Assembly: GCA_020152595.1 (NCBI GenBank)
Contig: JAIGNY010002165.1
Span: forward strand, 609,501-673,500
Length of the DNA stretch: 64,000 nucleotides
Direction of reading: 5' to 3'
DNA from: Chiridota heheva
Lineage: Eukaryota > Echinodermata > Holothuroidea > Apodida > Chiridotidae
Under the pieces are notes generated by a model. That model saw nothing but the letters and a program-made list of their open reading frames with translations, had not been told where the DNA came from and made no database searches. The stretch's first letter is position 1. Each line of letters opens with the position of its first letter. Below, piece by piece: positions 24,179-36,800 of this stretch. Made by a program: the position numbers and the translations under genes.

Positions 24179-24888
24179 ATGTTGGGAAACATTTCGCACC
24201 GTAAATACACGATGGATCACGATTTTTCACCAGACTCTCTATTGAACTTAGCTTTTGCCTGCATCAAGACTAATTGGTATACAATATGCGAAATAGATGA
24301 AAGGGGAAGACCCAGAAAAATTAGGGATGGAATTCATTTGCCTTGGGCATTCTGCGACCGGTTCGTGAAGAGTTTGACAGAAGAAGGGAAGATGAAAGAT
24401 ATTTTTATATTTATTTTTTCAGACCCCAAAAAAGCCAGACTTCGGAGGGTTTATTTAAGAAGCGCTGAAATAACTGATATAGCCATGATGAAACTGATGC
24501 AGCAAGATCTGATAGAGTTAAACATTCAAAATTGCAATTTGTTGACTGATAAATGCCTTCCGGATATTGTAAGACAAAGTTCGTTACGCATCCTGAATTT
24601 AAGCCATTGCCCAGCTGTACTTCAAAACTATTGCATGCCAAACACAGAGTTTCCTTTTTCACAACTTCGAAGCTTAAATGTTGGCTTCACGGAACTTGGT
24701 GGTGTACAGTTGCATTGCCTCATGCAGAAGTTACCCTGTTTGTCAGAACTTGACGTTTCAAAAGTTGTCAAAAACGGAAACTTGACTTTTCTGAATCCAG
24801 TACGCTTGCAGCTCAGGTCGCTCGTCTTGCACAATTGCATGTTAGTGACAGGCAGTCTTCAGTACATCTGCACAATGAAGAATATTAG
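24179..24888 (+). CDS. ZER1: ZER1 coding exon 1: BC/CUL2 boxes and N-terminal LRRs
   Basis: Encodes residues 1-236 plus two bases of codon 237. SLLNLAFACI (20-29) fits the Elongin C BC-box pattern [STP]LxxxCxxx[AILV] with Ala in place of Cys. LPWAF (54-58) followed by CDRFVKSL resembles the CUL2-box pattern seen in human ZER1. From about residue 88 leucine-rich repeats begin (RRVYLRSAEITD, LIELNIQNCNLLT, LRILNLSHC, LRSLNVGFTELG, LSELDVSKV, LRSLVLHNCML). The donor AG|GTGAGT is at 24889. Two related repeat fragments flank this exon (23640-24010 and 24945-25115). Confidence 0.93.
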
Positions 24889-27800
24889 GTGAGTGGTTGT
24901 GTGTCAGATGGATGTGAATTATGCATGTAGCAGAGAATGGAGCATCTGTGACATTTTGTGACAAAATTTCATTGACCAAAAATCTGTGACATTCTGTATC
25001 AAAATGAACATGAACAGATGCAATAAAATTTGTTTGTCTTTTTGTGACATGTTTTACACCTTCACTTACACTCATTGGTAATTTGATGTTGCGTTTTAGA
25101 GGTGGATTCCATTTTTGGTTCGATGCAATAGCATCAGGAACCTACAGTATGCGGTCATGATGCGTGTGTATGTATGTATTGGTGTATGGGTGTATGTGTG
25201 TGTACATGTACAGTATGTGTGTATGTTTGTGATGGCCAGCTCGTAACACGATATCTCAAGAAGGATACACTAGATTCATGTCATATGTGGTACACAAATA
25301 GCCCATGGTCTGTAGATGGGCCCTAATGTTTTTGATGGTGATGTCATGCTTATTAATGAGTAGGCAGGGCTTAATGTAACCATCTTGAAATGTTCATATC
25401 TTAACAACAGCATGTCTGTTTTATTTCAAATTAGGTATAAATATGATGTTAGCTAGTGTGTACATTTGTATTCATGATGTAAAAACATTAAATTTCATTA
25501 ATATGCATAGTGGGCAGGGCTCAATATGATTTTGCTAAAAAGAAGTTGTAAACATGGTATCTCAAGAATGGTAAACTGGATTCATGTCATAGTTGGTACT
25601 CAGATAGCAGATGTGCCTTAATGTTTTTAATAGTGATTCATGCATATTAATGAGTAGGCGGGGCTTAATATAAAAATCTGAAATGTTTATTTTTTAACAA
25701 CCTCATGTCTGTTTTTCATATTTGGGATAATCATGATGATAGCTGGTGTGTCCATGTTCATGATAAAAAAAATGTTGAATTTTAATGATATGCATAGTGG
25801 GTGGGGCTGAATATGATTTTGCTGTATTTAGCTTGTAAACACAGTATCTCAAGATAGTTAACTGGATTCGTGTCATATTTGGTACTAAGGTTGTCACAGT
25901 TAGCATTTTTTTCATAAGTGTACAGCCGTCACCATTACGGTTGTTGGTTAATAATGATAATAATAAAGTACTTATACAGCGCCATTACTAAAAAGATATT
26001 CTATCGCGCTTTCCAATCAAGATGTAAAATAATAAAACACGGAGAAACTGCCAAAAGAATCAAAGAAGAATAAAAATAAAAAATTAATTAAAGGCCAGCT
26101 TGAAAAGGTGAGTTTTTAGGTTATGTTTGAATGAGGTAAATGATGAATTAGACTTTACTGAATCAGGCGATCATTCCATAGTTTGGGACCGATGGAACAA
26201 AATGCACGAGAACTGTGCGAAGTATGAGTACGGGGTAGAGAAAGAGGAGGATTACATGAGCTGCGTGTATTATATGTGGATTTACGGAACTGAATTAGCT
26301 GTTTGAGGTAGGCTGGTGCCTGATTATCAATACATTTAAAATTTAACTTATTTAATCGTAAGTGATGACGTAATTATCCAGTGATGTATTATTCTATACT
26401 GTTTATGTGCGTAATCACTCACATCATGCATGTATTAGTCATTCCCTCATGCATACTTGTAAAGCCTACTGCCGTTTTGGGAATGGATTGCGTTTCCATG
26501 TTAGGGTAAATACTACAAATGAGTGAAAACAAGAATGGTAAATTTATATCCTAACTGATAAATGCAAGACGGAAGTTCATGGAAAATAAATCGTACTCAA
26601 TCATTTTCATTACACATGATGATATTCTTCAAGAGAATGAAAACAACCACAAAAATTACACTACTACACAATAAGAAACCTAGTTTTTCATTGAAGAAAA
26701 TATGTAGAAACATACCGTAAGCAATCCTGCAAAATGATTAGAAACAAAACTTTATTTTCAATGATCTTGATAATAACCCCAGCATTGTCAACAAAGTTAA
26801 GTAGGCCAAAACTGCCATAAATATAGTGCACATGTTCACACACACAGCAAGTCCACACTACCTCGCGCTTGATATATCCAGGTGTGTCTAAAACTTGCGC
26901 AGTTTGGAATAAACGTGGGATTTCCCTCAAATATTGCATGGCCCACTCAATGTTTCTTCCTGTGGAATGTAAAAAAAGTTGGTACTGTATCCCAATGACC
27001 TTATTAGGAGTTACAGTGTGGCTGTGAGTTAAAGATTTGCATGTGGGCTGGTCAGTGGTTGCATGGGAGATACAGTATGTACTGTGATTCGATAGTGAAT
27101 GGATATTGGCGGAAATTTCTTGTGTGTAGTTGACGGGTTATGAGCCTTCCTTATGGGCCTTCCTTATGAGCACAAGCTAGCTGCGTTCCATCTGATCCCA
27201 AGTACTGTGGAAATGTTTATGTGTTATGCATATGGACCCCGGGTGAAACGTGAAGGCAATAACTTAGTGGGTAAAGATTCACACAAGAAGAAAAAGGTTG
27301 GTTAGATGGTTTCATGAATTAATTGAAACTTGAAAGAAAAAAAAAAAATTGAAATAACATTCGTTTACACAGAGCATGATTTCCTTAATGGATTATAGAA
27401 CAAACAGACGGGTAAATGGATAAACGATAATTGTCACAACCTTATTTGGTGCACAGATAGCCCATGGTCAGTAGTTGTGCCCAACTGTTTTTGGAGGTGA
27501 TATCTTGCATATTGATAAGTGGGTGAGGCTTAAAGTTAAAATTTTGAAAAAGTGATGAATGAGCAACTATGTCTGTTTTGTGTCATATTGGGCATGATAA
27601 TTTTGTTGGTTTTTGTGTACATGTTTATATTATCAGCAGATGTTATTGATATGCATGGTGGATGTGGCTTAGTGTGAATGTCGTAAATGATGTAATCATA
27701 CTGCATCTCATGATGTATCAGATTTACCTTACATGGATACAGAACACAGAATGATAGCATAGTAAGCAATTGTCCTGTTTGGCTCATGAATGGTCCTTAT

Positions 27801-30800
27801 CAATCAGAATAGTTTCATGCTGAGGTATGATTATAGCTAAATTCCCAGAGCTTCTTCACCATGGGATTGAGCCTTAGGGAGGCCCCTGGACCCCATGCCG
27901 AAAAGACGCAGCACTTCGCGTGCACATTAATGTGTCCCTCAACAAGTCTAGCACTCTGCCCCTTTTTAAATCAAGTTAGGTCTAGATGGTCTAGATCTGT
28001 ACAAATGTTCTAATGTTGTGGTAGTGATGTCAGGAATATTAATGAGTTAGGCAGGTGCGTTAATACTGACAAATTCTTGAAATAGAATAAACGAGCAAAC
28101 AATTTTTGCATCATACTTGTTATGATAATGTTGTTAGTTACATGTATTGTGCAAATGCTAATGTTGTCAACAATTTTTATTGATCTGCATGGTGGGTGTG
28201 GCTTAAGAATAAACATCATGAAACAAATATTTCATGATAGGCCTGTGCAATAACATGACAATTAATACAAACTTTGCAAATTGATCACCTTATGGAAAAA
28301 AAGGATTGGAACCACAAAACCTGGTTCATAAAACAGACATAACCAAATGATCCTTTCTATGAGTATCACCAGTCAACTGGTCATGATGTGTAAATCTATG
28401 CCAATCAAATGTGACAAAGGCAAAACTGATGTGACATTCTGTACAAAAAGTGCCAAAAATTATGTGACATTTGAGACATTTATGTGACAAAGTTGAAATT
28501 TGAAGCCATCAATCATCACTCCATTTTCTGACGTAATCTTAATGACAGGGATCAACAAATGAATCTGATCAGCCATCACCCCAAAACTAAAAATGCTATG
28601 TCCAAAATTCTAAAACTGGTCTACTCAGATTTTTATAATCTTTTAACATATAGAAATTGCTACATCGCTGTTCACACCAGCCAGGACTTGAAAATTTGAA
28701 GGGGAATTATTGATTTAAAAAATTAATCAATGCTGAAGTTAACATGTTATACTGTACTGTATGTGCTGATCCAAAGTTAACATGTTATACAGTACTGTAT
28801 GTGCTAATGCAAATCAATAGCATCATTTCTCCCTTTTGTAATTTATTCAAGGGGAGAATACTTATAAAAGAGGGGAAATCTCTTTATTATTCCCCCTTAC
28901 TTTCAGAAAAGACCTGAAATAATTAGTGATGTCATGATACAGTATGTCGATTATCGCGATATCTCTTTCTTCACGACATGAAATATACCTCTATAGCAAA
29001 CACATATCGCGATATGTTCTATTTCCAATGTATCAGTTTTAAAAATATTTGGATTCCTTCAGAAATTGGTTGATATTACAATTTGAATGAACTGGAAAGT
29101 GAAATAAATTACAATGAATATGTTTCTGAGTGTTTTCTTTCTCATTTTCAATATAACCTCCCCCCCCCTCTAAATAAATTATAGGGGGGGGGGAGAATTC
29201 TCACCAAAAATATTGAATGAATAAAAATTGATACAAAACTTAAGAAATCTTCGCACAACTAGGCTACTCTGTACGTTACGGTAGTAAATCTAAAAGTCAA
29301 GTTTAGGCCATGATTGTTTCTGAATCGACTTTAAAATGTGCAAAAATATCGTGAAAAGTATTAAAAAAACTTATTAAAAATTGTGCTCCTTTACCCCACG
29401 CTGGCATGCTCCGATGTAAGTTGGCAAAAAGAATGCAAATTTGGCCCAGAAAATGCCTCTCACTTCGATGATTTATGGTCACTTTATCTGAATTACCAAA
29501 CACTTGTGTGATCGATGCGTGATGAACGTAATAGTCACGTGATCATGTCGTCTGCTACTGTAGATCTTAAAATAATTTTTTCTTGCGTTCATCATTTATG
29601 TATACATAAAAGAAGTAGTGATATTAACAATTTGTGTTGTGAGTCAGTTTTCTTAAAAAACATTGCAATATACCAATACATTACAATATTTTTCTCCACG
29701 ATAATTGATACATGATACAGTCATATCATGACAGCACTATAAATAATGATCATGTTTTGTTTTCAGTCACAATATGATTGGGGTGTTGTTATTTTAAAGA
29801 TTCCCATAATCAGTTTCTTCTTCTTCAATAGTAAATGATTGAAAAAACATGGATTTACATTGAGAGGTCTCTCAGTTCATACACCACACTTACATTTTTA
29901 CACCACACTTACATCTTTACACCTGAAAATGTATTTTTTTTAAATGTCAAAATGTTTCATTTTTAACATATATTGATGGCAACTGTTTACTTTTCTCAAT
30001 TGTTAAGACCTTCCTGTCTATAAGTATAAGTCTTTTGAGAAATTAAGAGATGAATATTTGTGTTGATTTTTTCTTCTTCAGACATCTGGATATATCGATT
30101 TGTGATGAAGATTACCCATTAAATCTGACCACTCAAATGTTGAAGTATTTAGTCAAGAGCTTGCCATACCTATTGTCCTTGGATTTATCTGGAAACAAGA
30201 TTCGTGACCGGCCAAATGCAAGACAAAACGGAGAGTAAGTTTAGTTGATAATAATGCTGATATTAATGCTTTAGATCAGGAAGCGTAGTATGGTAGAGTG
30301 TACCATGACTCAGTGGTGGATTAAAGTGTGGGTGGGGGAGGGGGAGGGGGCTGGAAACAATATAAACATAAGAAAAGAAAATATAAAAAACAGGGCATCG
30401 TAATCTAAAAGGTGGATTTGTTTATTCTATACCTATTACCCCACCCTAGCAATCATTTGTAGTGCCACATGTATTTTGATTATTTTATGTGTTGAGTATC
30501 AACACAAAAATGTAAGAGGTTAAATGGTGCCTCCCTTATGAAAAATTCCTTGATCTGTCACTGCCATGACTCGTACAAAGGCACTGGGTTCGATTTGCAC
30601 TCTGGTTATTACATAGAGCAAGATACTTCATTTCTGATTACTAAGCTGTGAAATGTGTACCAGCTTCCTGGAGAGTTATTCTGCAATGGACTGATATCCT
30701 GTACAGAGGGATAGTACTCTCACCCGCTTGCACTAAAGAAACTGGGGATAAGCACTGGCTCAAATGAGCCTTCATTGGCTCTAAAGGATGTAAGAATTAG

Positions 30801-33800
30801 TTCAGGGGTCAGGCAAGTTCATCTCATATGACGAGGATCTCAAAAGAAACAAAATGGTGAAGAAAGCATTTAAAAATCGTATTCTGTTAAGGAGATATCC
30901 AAGTTTCAAGTTTGGTATCATTTGTGTAAAAAAATCTGAAATTAGGGTATTGATGTCATAGCCTCAGATTCCTCAAAGTCTTGATGTATTCTATCATATT
31001 TTGTCCTTCGATTTTGTGGCTTAACCCTTGAATACTCTACCATTTTCATACCACTTTTTTCTAAAATTAAAATTGGGACTTTACGAAAGTCCTTGGTATC
31101 ATTTTAAAGTACTCGGATATTTCTTTTACAAAATGTAACTTTTTTATAGGGGTCAAATTACAGAATTTTGAGAAAAGGTAGCTTGAAAAAGAGTAAAGCC
31201 CAAAATTTGCTAAAAAATCGGCAAAAAATGTTTGTTTTTTTCCTTTTAAATCTTTTAAATTTTAAATTTCTGATTTAAATTTTATAATCCATACCTGCAA
31301 TCTTTCGTTCTGGAGAAATTTCTTCAAAGTTTCATGATTTCTGCCATTTTTGACCCGTTTAAAAAAACAAACAAATTGTGTACCAAAATCGTACATCGCA
31401 CATGCTTCGTTAAACTGCCGTTCGAAAGTGCTTGCAGTTTCCTTTCATTTGTTATATAAATACAGGCATACCCCCTCTATTTGGACCAGTGGCATAGCCA
31501 TAATTTTCATATTGATGGGAAAGGGGGATTGAATTGAACCGACACGATATTTAGTGGTGTACTGTAGTTGAGATGAAACCGAAGGTGTCACTTTAAGTGC
31601 TTTGCGCTCAAATTGTCGCTGTAGGGGTCCAGGGGCCCGTTTAAGGGCCCCTAGTGGGGTCAAGGGTAAAGTCCCGGTAGCAGTCCAGGGTGCGAAGCCC
31701 CCGGAAGTTCTCGCAAAATTGACACTTCAAGGGAAAAAACGTATGTCACAATGCATAGTAAGAAGGTGTATTGTACAAGTCAAAATTCATGTCAAAGAGA
31801 GCTAAAATACACCATATACAAAACACAAAATCAAAGCACAAAGGGCTTGACTTGTCAGCGTGTGGTTCAGTGGGGTGAAGGGAGAACCCCATGGAAACTC
31901 ACAAAATTGACATTTCAAGGGCAAAAAAAGTATGTCACAATGCATAGTAAGAAGGTGTATTATGCAAGTCAAAATTCATGTCGAAGAGAGCTATAATACA
32001 CCATATACAAAACACAAAATTTTGAAAACGAATAATGTGGAAATTAATGTTTTATTGTTTACGCTTCGTTGTCGTGGTGCCGTTAAGACCTCATCAAACA
32101 AACAAACAATTGTACTAGGTTCATCGTCACTCTTTAAAAAAATTGAGTTGTTTAAAAGAAAAGTTTTCAATAATTTACTACAAACTTGTGTAAATAATGT
32201 CAAACGTTTAAAATGAGCCTGTTCTGTATCACATGCACTCCCGACACCCACCTCCCCCTCTCTCTCTCTCTCCCCACTCTCTTTCTTCCTCTCTCTCTTC
32301 GCTCTCTCTCTTCGCTCTCTCTCTCTCTCTGTGTCTTACTTCATGTATTTGAATACAAAATTGCACAAATGTTTAATTTATTATTACTGAAGAACCTTTT
32401 TCTGAGAAAGTGCCCTTTTGAAATCTAAAAAAAAAAGCACCTGGAATGTCAAAGCTTGTTGAATCGACGGCACCATTCTGAACTGACGGATTCAAATCTA
32501 AACCGACGAATTTAAATCTGAACCAACGGATTCAAATCTGAACTGACGGATTTAAATCTGAACCGACAGATTTAAATCTGAACTGACGGATTAAAGTATT
32601 GGGGGGATTGCCCCCCTCTGGCTACGACACTGATTTGGACCCTTTCCTATAATAATTAGATTTCACCACAACATTTTCAGTGATCGTCTGGTGTAGTGGA
32701 TATGAACACGGCTAGCACGCGTAGTGCACCAGGTTGAGTCTCACCGTGACTACTGCATTATAATTTTTCTGCTGCAGTTTTCAGGGGTTATTTGACTATA
32801 TCCATTTTTGGTGTTTTTTCATCTTTCCTTTCTTTCTAAAAATGATAGATTGGCATCATTGGAAAGGATATTTGATCAAGAATCTAAATATGTAACACAA
32901 ATCTTTGTTTTCAATATTAAGCAGAAGTTGTACTTGTGCAAAGATTGGCCATTTGTTGACCAAATTTAGCCAAAAGTTGCTTAAATTGCATATTTTTGTC
33001 CAATATTTGTTAAATTGGCTTTTATTACTCAAAAGATAAATATCTTAGCTTCCATTCGAACCAAATTTGTAATGACAGGAAGGTTATCAAAAATGCATTC
33101 GAAAAAAGTTACGAAAATTGGGCTTGCATTTTTTGAAAGCTCTGGTAGAGTAAGGGTTAAGGACCATTGAATATATCAGGAAAGAAATAAAGCAGAATCT
33201 AGTAAAATTAATTGTAATTTACATCCTGAAGAAAGTTTCAGAAAAAGAAAAAAAAATAGTAAAAAAGTAAAATTTATTATCTTCAAAATACCTTAACAAA
33301 TGTTAAGAATGTGAGGATGACAGCACCAACCTTCCATAGTAGACTTACTACACCAGTCATTTCTACACAAATAAGGCAGAGCTTTAAACTTAGTAACTCT
33401 TTAACAGAATAAGATTTTTGAATGCTTCCTTCCCCATTTTGTTTGTTTGGAGTTCCTCTTTCATATAGAATAAACTTGCTTGACCACTGAACTAATCCTT
33501 TAAATAACTTGAATACTTTACATTATAAAGTGTGCATCTATCTGAGAGCATTTGCAAATCGCAATCGGTTGGTGGCATGGATTAACTGTTTAGCCAACTT
33601 ATCATTTAATTTCTTAGGCTTAACCTAAGGCTTAAAGTGAAAATCTTATTCTTGAAAGGAAAGCAAGTGAACCCATTTCAGTAAGGATACAGTATCTGGT
33701 TTCTAAATATCTATTATTTGCTATAAAGTTATGCAGAAATGGTATTTTTACTTGTCTGTTTTTCAGAAATGCTTATTTGTAAATATTAACGTTTTAATGC

Positions 33801-36800
33801 ATACATGGTAAAGATAATCATTGGTAACACTACATGCTGGCACTTACTGTGATCATTTTGCTACTATGATGATTTTGCCACTTTTATTTCAGGTTCTCTG
33901 ATGACACCAGTGCCAACAATGATAATTTTAGGCAACCAGGTGACGATCACATTGATGGAGATGCAATGGATGTGGCAGATGCACGACCTTCGACCCCTGA
34001 CCCGGAGGACGAAGATGACATGGATGTAGAGATGTTGGAGGAGGGCTCGATGGTGAGCGACATCAAAGCATTCAAGGGCATGAAAAGACCGTTCCAGTTT
34101 TTAGGGTTATTATTCTTGGAAGAGGGAGATCTGGAAAATATACCAGCATTGGAGGTAGGTGTATTGAAGGGATATTCTTGTGGTCACAAATGGGCTTTCA
34201 TAAGATCGGGCAAGGCAACTTCCCAAAACTGACTTGGGGGAAATACTAATGCCCTCTACTACTTACCCAAGTTCAAGTTATTATATCAGGTTAAATATTT
34301 TGCACGAAAGTCTATTGTTATTGAACTAACCTAATTGATATGCACACTACACTTCACCATTAAGTGTAGACAATGCTCTTCACATATATGATCATTTGTG
34401 CAAAATGAATCCCCACCACTTTAATTTAAGACATTTCATAGATACAAATATTTTCATTGTTATGCAAATGAGCTAATTAATATGCACACACAACCCCCCT
34501 AATAATGCTTATTTGAACAAACACATGTCCTCTACCCTGTGCCAAAGTTACATGAATGTACACCATTCATAACTTAATTATGATCTCATGTTAAACATTT
34601 TGTGGATGACGACAGGATGATCCTTAGGTCTCTTATCCTGCTTCGTACATGTAGGTGAGACAAAAATGGCAAATGTTTTTAATAGAATACACATAGATTT
34701 TGGGAATGTGGTGGTGAGACTATGTGTATGTGACATCCAGTGGCATTGTGAGATAGAAGGGGGGGGAGGGGGAAGGCAAAATTGCACTGGTAAATTAAGT
34801 TTTCATCAAAAGTTGCTTCTAATCAGGAAATCCCCTTCAATTTTCTGGACTTTTTTCTTCAATTTCCATGAAATTTCCTTCAGTTTTGAAAATTTTCTTC
34901 ACTTTTGAGAATTTTTCTTCAACTTTGGAAAAAATTGGCCAGTTTTGGAAATTTTGGACAGTTTTCAGGAAATCATAGCTAGTTTTCGGAAAATTATAGC
35001 CAGTTTTGGGGAAGTTTTACCAAAATATTAAATAGTTTTACCACATTTTTCAATTTTATGTTAATAATTTTCCATTTTCATCTCCCAACCAGGAAGAAAA
35101 CAGGGGAGGAGCACTTTCCAATGCCTTGCCCCCCCCCCTTCCTGTAAACAGCCCCTCACAACACCACTGGTGACATCCTACACACTTGTACTGGGAGGTT
35201 TTAGGTCCAGAAGTGAATTTTTACTGAAATTTTTTTTAAGCTTTCTGTGCAAAACCACGTTTGTCAATAGTAATGGAAGTCTTTGCACAAGTTTAAGTAA
35301 AATCATAATATCTACAACAAAAGTGTGGGTTTCATTTTCGCAAGAATCATTTTCAATGTCCACATTGCCATATGGAAGCAAACTAAAGAGTGTATTTTTT
35401 CATATGCTCATTGTTTGTTTACTATTCCTTGACCAGTGATTGGCTAATTTCATACACCATTTGTACATGACATCGGAGCACATACTCTATTGCTTGGGAT
35501 ATAAACATTTTATTAGACAGCACTTCTTGGGATTGATATCTTTGGCACATTTTAGGGGTGTACTGCTGTGATATGCAGAGTTTCCCACTCTTGTGTTTTT
35601 GAGTGGTTGCTCCTTGTATGTGCAAAGATAAAATGCAAATTGTTGTCATTAAATGAAGAATTATAGCCTTAAAGGTATATGGACATGTAGCAGCAATTTC
35701 AAAATCCATGAAAAATGATGAAAATAGCAAACAATTTCATCCAAATCAGTTAAAACTTGACCATTTAAGAGCATTTTGAATTTTCAGGCCAAAATATGCC
35801 AATTTTTGTTCCTCTTTAAGTTCCTCTTGTGATGTAGGACAGGGCAGAAGTTCCTGTTTCCTTATGTAAACCTTTTGTTTTTTTAATTGCTAGTCACACC
35901 TTTATGAAAAATGGAAAGGAATTTTAACCAAACATTTTTAAATGTTTCATTAACCAAAATCTAGCAGGAATAGAATTTGTCATCATTTTCAGGAGCTAAA
36001 TTTAGGAAGGAAATTATTGAAATGGAAATGAATTATGAATTTTGAAACTTTAGGATCTTCAAAACTATACGTGCTATTGTTGGATTTAAATTTAATGCTC
36101 TTTCTTGTGGACTGACATGTCCATATATCTTAAGGCAAAATAATTCATGTTCCATTTAATGACAACAATTGAAATGAGAAATAAAAAATGAAAAATATCA
36201 ATTTTACATATCTGAAATACTCATAGGGCCAGTTCTTATCCCCGGTTTCCATGGCGCAAGCCGATGAGAGCACATGACACCCCCTGGATGGGACACCAGA
36301 CCATCACAGGTTAACTCCCGAGCAATGATGGTACTCATTTTACAGCTGAGTGAATTGGAGCAAATAGGGTAAAGTGTCTTGCTCAAGGATACAATGTAGC
36401 ACTCGCAGCGGGAATCGAACCCAATGCCTTTCGCATACAAGCAAGAATTGATTGTCTATTGAACACTTAAATATATTCTTGAAGTGCAGTATTTTATTTG
36501 TGTATAGAGGGATTTCATCACATGACTCTGGACTCCATTTTGATTTTGCAGGATAGCAGCGTAGTTGCATTTCACGCATCTTCACACAGCTCAGTCACAT
36601 CACACGTACAACAAACATTATACATCCTAACCTACCTGTACCAGTTCAGTGAAATTGACTAATTGCAGTTTTTTTTTTTGTTCGCTTTTGATTTTACTTC
36701 ATATTTCCTTTAAGTTTTATGTATATTATATAGTGATATTTACTGCAAATCCTAGTGTGAATCATGCGTTGAAAGCCATCTCATCTTACAGCAGCAACCC

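Larger units (their letters stand above)
31487..32632. mobile_element. hAT transposon, 1146 bp, composite interior
   Basis: Ends CAGTGGCATAGCCATAA and, inverted, CAGTGTCGTAGCCAGAG. Perfect 8-bp duplication ATTTGGAC (31479-31486, 32633-32640). The interior has an internal duplication (31715-31830 and 31890-32020), a LINE-type 3' tail (32060-32110), a CT-rich microsatellite and an array of (A/G)ACGGATT(C/T)AAATCTGAAC. Confidence 0.9.

Noticed and set aside
32685-32765. Functional tRNA gene
   Set aside because: A- and B-box-like words are present but the acceptor stem and anticodon arm do not pair convincingly; SINE relic preferred.
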